From Propionivibrio dicarboxylicus (lineage in GTDB: Bacteria > Pseudomonadota > Gammaproteobacteria > Burkholderiales > Rhodocyclaceae): a stretch of 64,000 nucleotides of DNA. The stretch spans positions 1 to 64,000 of the forward strand of contig CAMDMZ010000014.1 in assembly GCA_945902805.1 (NCBI GenBank), in the 5' to 3' direction. A program made the translations under genes and the position numbers. The notes beneath the pieces were generated by a model that was not told the DNA's origin, ran no database searches, and saw nothing but the letters and a program-made list of their open reading frames with translations. Of this stretch, positions 58,771 through 64,000 are shown one piece after another. Positions within the stretch are counted from its first letter, which is position 1; each line of letters opens with the position of its first letter.

Positions 58771-61095
58771 CTAACGCCGGCTCTGGATTTCCTCGATGTA
58801 GCCGAGCATGCCGGTGCGGATATTGGCGGCGTTGCCTTCGTCGGTATCGATGTGCATGGCCAGGCGATAGGCAGGATTCACCCGCACCACGACGTCGCCG
58901 AAGATCAGCTCGCGTTCGCCTTCAATGCGGACGCGCACGATGTACTTGTCGCGGACGCGGAACTTCAGCGCATCGTCGGGTGTCATGTGGATATGGCGCT
59001 GGGCGCAGATAACGCCGTGCGGAATGGCACTGCTTCCTGCCGGCCCTTCCAGAGTGACGCCCGGCGTGTTGGCGAGGTCGCCAGATTCGCGTATCGGTGG
59101 CTGGATGCCGACTTTGAACTGTTCCGTCATGGCAATTTCGACCTGAGTTTCCTTGCGGGTCGGGCCAAGTACGCGCACATTGGCAATGCGGCCCTTGGGA
59201 CCGACCAGATGCACCTTTTCGGCACAGGCAAACTGGCCGGGCTGCGAGAGTTCATGTTCCGGGGTGAGCTGATGGCCGGGGCCGAACAGTTTTTCCACAT
59301 CGGCTTGCGACAGATGCACATGGTGGGCAGAAATCTCGATCGGAATCGGTTCCTCCTTCTGATCTTCCTTCATGGCGGTGATCAGTTGGTTGCGTTCCAG
59401 GGCGCGCAGGGCTTCCCACGCGACCAGGCGCTCATCATCATTGGCGACGACGAGGATGGTCACAGGTGAGTCGGGGGTCGAGATCACGGCGTGCGACGTG
59501 AGCTTGTCAAGATTACGATTTCTTTCCTCGTCAAGCTTTATGCCCATGTAGCCGAGGCCCTGGCAGGCCAGGCTGCGCACAGCAGGGCTGGTTTCGCCGA
59601 TATCGCCGGTAAAGGCCAGCACGTCGACGCCGCCCATAGCAGCGACATAGGCTCCGATATTCTTGCGTACCTGATAGCAGAATGCCTTATGCGCTAGCAA
59701 GGCACGGTGGTGACCTTCGCTGGCGGCGGCTTCGATTTCGTGAATGTTGCTGGAAATGCCGGAAATGCCTTTGAGGCCGCTTTCGCTATTGATTAGGTTC
59801 GACAACTGTGTCGGCGACATGTTGTGCTGTTGCAGCAGATGGATCATCACCGCTGGATCGATGCTGCCGGAGCGACCGGACATGATCAGGCCATCGGTGG
59901 GTGTCATGCCCATCGTGGTGTCGACCGAGCGCCCATGATCGATGGCGCACAAAGACGCGCCGATGCCCAGGTGGCAAGAGATGATCTCGAGCTCCCCGAG
60001 CGGGCGCTTCAACACCTCGGCGGCCTTCAAGGACACGTAACGGTGCGAGGTGCCGTGAAAGCCGTAGCGTCGGATGCCACCTTGCTTGTAGAGCTCGTAA
60101 GGCAGGCCGTACAAATAGGCGTAGGGCGGCAGCGTTTGATGGAAAGCGGTATCGAATACGGCTACATGCGGGACGTGCGGCAGTTGCCGCATCGCCTCGC
60201 GAATTCCGTCGAGATTGACGGGATTGTGAAGCGGAGCAAAGACCGATAAGGAATCGATGTCGGCCATCACCGCCGGTGTGATGACGACTGCGCTGGAGAA
60301 CTTGCTGCCGCCATGGACGACGCGATGGCCTACGGTGATCACGTCCTGGCGATGGAGAACAAATGCATCGCCGAGTAACTGTGTCGCGTCGCGGATTACA
60401 TCGAACAGGTCGGCAAGCGGGAACGGTGCGCGTTCCGTGGTGCGCTTCTGTGTTCCGACGAAGACGCTGATCCGTGAGACTTTGTCATTGGAATTGTCGA
60501 TGATGCCCCGGACATCGGAGCCCAGATCGTGAGTGTCATAGACGCCGAAGTGAATCTGCGTTAGACCGACATTGAGCGCAACCACTTTGCCTGGAGCGTC
60601 AGTGGTGAGCGACAGTGCATAAGGATCATCGACGTTGGCCGTGCCGCGTGCCTGGGTAGCAATCGCATCCACCGACATCGCGCGTGTGTGTTCGGCGAGC
60701 AGGCGTGAAAGATAGACAACGGCCTTCGGGTTGACAAGAATGTGCGTGTTGAAGACCTCTTGCGGGATCATCAGCACGAAGCAACGATTGCCGGCAATGA
60801 CATCGCCAATGATGGGTTCGCCGGTCAGTAGTGACATGACGCCGAAGAGGTCACCTGGGCTAAGCTGGCTGATAACCGAGCGGACACCTGTGTTATCGGT
60901 GATCGAGATCTCGGCGTGGCCGTCGATCATGACCCCGATGAACTTGCCCTCGTCACCCGTGGCGAGAATCGCTTCGTTCCCTTCAAAGGTTGCCAAGCGT
61001 GATGCAGTGACGATTGTTTCCACCTTGTCGGCTGGAAAACTTTCGAACAGTCGAACTTGTTCGAGGAAGAATTTATTCAGGTCAATTTCGCTCAT
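58771..61095 (-). CDS. three-domain fusion: cyclic-nucleotide-binding-like, acetate kinase-like, PduL-type phosphotransacylase
   Basis: CNB-like aa ~1-150; AckA-like (VGHRVVHGGSKFSS, AVFDTAFHQTLPPYAYLYGLP, RRYGFHGTSHRYVS, SGRSGSIDPAVM); PduL-like C-terminus (ISAHHVHLS, LSQPGQFACAEKVHLVGPKG, RESGDLANTPGVTLEGPAG, AQRHIHMTPDDALKF). Confidence 0.92.
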   Translation of the reverse strand: MSEIDLNKFFLEQVRLFESFPADKVETIVTASRLATFEGNEAILATGDEGKFIGVMIDGHAEISITDNTGVRSVISQLSPGDLFGVMSLLTGEPIIGDVIAGNRCFVLMIPQEVFNTHILVNPKAVVYLSRLLAEHTRAMSVDAIATQARGTANVDDPYALSLTTDAPGKVVALNVGLTQIHFGVYDTHDLGSDVRGIIDNSNDKVSRISVFVGTQKRTTERAPFPLADLFDVIRDATQLLGDAFVLHRQDVITVGHRVVHGGSKFSSAVVITPAVMADIDSLSVFAPLHNPVNLDGIREAMRQLPHVPHVAVFDTAFHQTLPPYAYLYGLPYELYKQGGIRRYGFHGTSHRYVSLKAAEVLKRPLGELEIISCHLGIGASLCAIDHGRSVDTTMGMTPTDGLIMSGRSGSIDPAVMIHLLQQHNMSPTQLSNLINSESGLKGISGISSNIHEIEAAASEGHHRALLAHKAFCYQVRKNIGAYVAAMGGVDVLAFTGDIGETSPAVRSLACQGLGYMGIKLDEERNRNLDKLTSHAVISTPDSPVTILVVANDDERLVAWEALRALERNQLITAMKEDQKEEPIPIEISAHHVHLSQADVEKLFGPGHQLTPEHELSQPGQFACAEKVHLVGPKGRIANVRVLGPTRKETQVEIAMTEQFKVGIQPPIRESGDLANTPGVTLEGPAGSSAIPHGVICAQRHIHMTPDDALKFRVRDKYIVRVRIEGERELIFGDVVVRVNPAYRLAMHIDTDEGNAANIRTGMLGYIEEIQSRR

Positions 61096-61141
61096 TTTTT
61101 TCTCGCTTTATAAACCGAGTCCCGTATAGGTGAGAGACTAG

Positions 61142-61166
61142 CACTTTGTTGCGACGCAGCAAAGTG
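61142..61166 (-). promoter_or_regulatory. 11-bp-stem hairpin in the 5' leader of the fusion gene
   Basis: CACTTTGTTGC-GAC-GCAGCAAAGTG, about 47 nt upstream of the start codon. Confidence 0.45.
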
Positions 61167-61422
61167 GGAAATTGATGTTTTGAATCATGAGGCGTGGTGG
61201 AAACAATCTGTTGCAATTGTCGGTTGAACCTTGAGTCGGCATACCCATCTATGCCTACATGAAGATATTGTGTAACGGTGAAATGAATTTGATACTCACC
61301 CATCTTGAGCATGGAGAGTTGATGGTCTTTTCATCTACGCAGTCTACTCAAGATGATGTTTTCACAGAGTTTATAGATACTAGCCGGTGGTACTTTAACG
61401 GTTAGCATCCGGTGTTCCCTCT

Positions 61423-61486
61423 GGCGACTGGTTTCCCTCCCTTCCAGTCGCCCGGAGGCTCCGCTTTGGCGGAGCCTCCGCCTTTT
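61423..61486 (+). ncRNA. candidate small RNA 3' part: hairpin with CU-rich loop followed by intrinsic terminator
   Basis: GGCGACTGG-TTTCCCTCCCTT-CCAGTCGCC then GGAGGCTCCGC-TTTG-GCGGAGCCTCC-GCCTTTT; intergenic. Confidence 0.4.
61454..61486 (+). terminator. intrinsic terminator
   Basis: 11-bp perfect GC-rich stem GGAGGCTCCGC/GCGGAGCCTCC followed by GCCTTTT. Confidence 0.7.
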
Positions 61487-61515
61487 ATACGGGAGTTTCG
61501 CTGTTGGAGCATCCC

Positions 61516-61722
61516 ATGTTCAAATCCTCCATGAGTCTGATCGACGTTCTTGAACCGCCTATGAACCTGTGGTTGCGGAAGCTTGGACGCCGCAGTGCGG
61601 AACTTCCGGTTGGAGTCCGTATCGTCCGTTTCAGTGAGGGTGACGATGAAACTTTAGCCGACATCGAGGAACCCCGCGAACCCCGTGTTCGGCGTGAGCG
61701 GGAGACCTGTGTCGCAGCCTAA
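61516..61722 (+). CDS. hypothetical small protein
   Basis: MFKSSMSLIDVLEPPMNLWLRKLGRRSAELPVGVRIVRFSEGDDETLADIEEP; no family recognised. Confidence 0.45.
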   Translation: MFKSSMSLIDVLEPPMNLWLRKLGRRSAELPVGVRIVRFSEGDDETLADIEEPREPRVRRERETCVAA

Positions 61723-61822
61723 GTAGATTTCTTCTGACCGCACGTTTGAGTGTGTGACGTTTTTTTTGCTCAAATAAGTTGCGTGGTGCCAAAGCCTGTG
61801 GCAGAATTCGCGCCTCTTTCGG

Positions 61823-61899
61823 GGAGTGGTAGTTCAGTTGGTTAGAATACCGGCCTGTCACGCCGGGGGTCGCGGGTTCGAGTCCCGTCCACTCCGCCA
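61823..61899 (+). tRNA. tRNA-Asp (GTC)
   Basis: GGAGTGGTAGTTCAGTTGGTTAGAATACCGGCCTGTCACGCCGGGGGTCGCGGGTTCGAGTCCCGTCCACTCCGCCA. Confidence 0.97.
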
Positions 61900-61911
61900 C
61901 CGATAAATCGG

Positions 61912-61950
61912 AAACCCGCACAGCCCATGGCTCTGCGGGTTTTTCGTTTT
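61912..61950 (+). terminator. intrinsic terminator after tRNA-Asp
   Basis: AAACCCGCA...TGCGGGTTT then TTCGTTTTT. Confidence 0.8.
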
Positions 61951-62046
61951 TCGGCTCTCATTGCATTCCAGACTATGGTGCCCTGTGTCCCTGAGTCGGT
62001 ATGGCCGTCAGCTGCAATACTAATGATCGGTCACAGCATTCCTTGC

Positions 62047-62391
62047 TCAGTCGCTCGGCAACACGATGGCCGATAGTAGCCACGAGATAAGGCTATAGAC
62101 AATGGCGCCCCATAGTCCTGCCCAGAATCCGTGGACGACGAACCCATCAATGAACGATCCGACGAACCAAAAAAGGAATCCATTGATGACGAAAATGAAT
62201 AGACCTAGCGTTAGCAAGGTGGCTGGCAGGGTGAGTACGACAAGGATCGGCCGGATGACTGCGTTGACGAGGCCTAGAACAAACGCCGCCACTAATGCCG
62301 TAGTGAAACTACTGATCGCAATTGAGGGCATCAGGTAAGCGACAGCCAGTAGCGAGGCCGCATTGATCAGCCAGATGAGAAGTAGGCGCAT
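62047..62391 (-). CDS. phage holin family 4 / 4-TM membrane protein
   Basis: MRLLLIWLINAASLLAVAYLMPSIAISSFTTALVAAFVLGLVNAVIRPILVVLTLPATLLTLGLFIFVINGFLFW. Confidence 0.88.
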   Translation of the reverse strand: MRLLLIWLINAASLLAVAYLMPSIAISSFTTALVAAFVLGLVNAVIRPILVVLTLPATLLTLGLFIFVINGFLFWFVGSFIDGFVVHGFWAGLWGAIVYSLISWLLSAIVLPSD

Positions 62392-62607
62392 AAGACGTTG
62401 TCGTGACGTGAATGATCGAAGCGTAACGATACCTGATTGTGCGAATTTGCGTGAATCTATGGACGGATCAGAAACGTTTTTCCATCGGTTTGGCAATAAT
62501 TGACTGCTATCAAGGAACTTGTGGCCGACATTTCATAGAGTGCGCCCTGTGTCGGATCGGGAGGGGTTCGTTCCGGCCATTTTTTAACTTTCGATAGCGA
62601 GGGCTCC

Positions 62608-64000
<1,393 letters not shown>

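Noticed and set aside
61082-61312. 76-aa minus-strand ORF upstream of the CNB-AckA-PduL gene
   Set aside because: Likely leader sequence; overlaps a hairpin and has no family features

Overview
The window looks like a betaproteobacterial (Rhodocyclales-like, judged by gene content only) chromosome. Bases ~1-18.4 kb look like an integrated accessory element abutting tRNA-Val(GAC). Its main content is a seven-gene minus-strand cluster: SNF2-type helicase, zinc-ribbon/DUF4145 HEPN-like protein, DUF1156 DPPY methylase, DUF262/DUF1524 (GmrSD-like) protein, DUF499 ATPase, an unknown protein and a PIN-domain protein. This resembles an expanded Hma-type (helicase-methylase-ATPase) defence system. It is followed by an unusual non-coding region with GCGGTAA heptamer clusters and a Z-DNA-type tract, then HU, a small regulator-like ORF and a tyrosine integrase whose last codons run antisense through the tRNA. 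From 18.4 kb on the content is core: sodB, xseA, gdt1-like, fur, bamE, dapB, carAB, greA, yhbY, rlmE, ftsH, folP, glmM, maoC, glgP; a c-di-GMP/two-component cluster; nnrS-ubiT-ubiV-ubiU; lemA/TPM genes; a wax-ester/TAG-like (WS/DGAT) cluster; a CNB-AckA-PduL three-domain fusion; tRNA-Asp; and norC-norB (cut by the window end). Most notable undescribed-looking signals: (i) a dispersed 25-bp repeat AAAAGTCGGTGCTGGCGRGACGGCG with six near-identical copies in the core region, four inside genes and in different reading frames, and none noticed in the element; (ii) the CNB-AckA-PduL fusion with substituted kinase motifs; (iii) the expanded Hma-like locus with an independently promoted PIN module; (iv) the GCGGTAA heptamer array. 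All observations are by eye; no searches were run.
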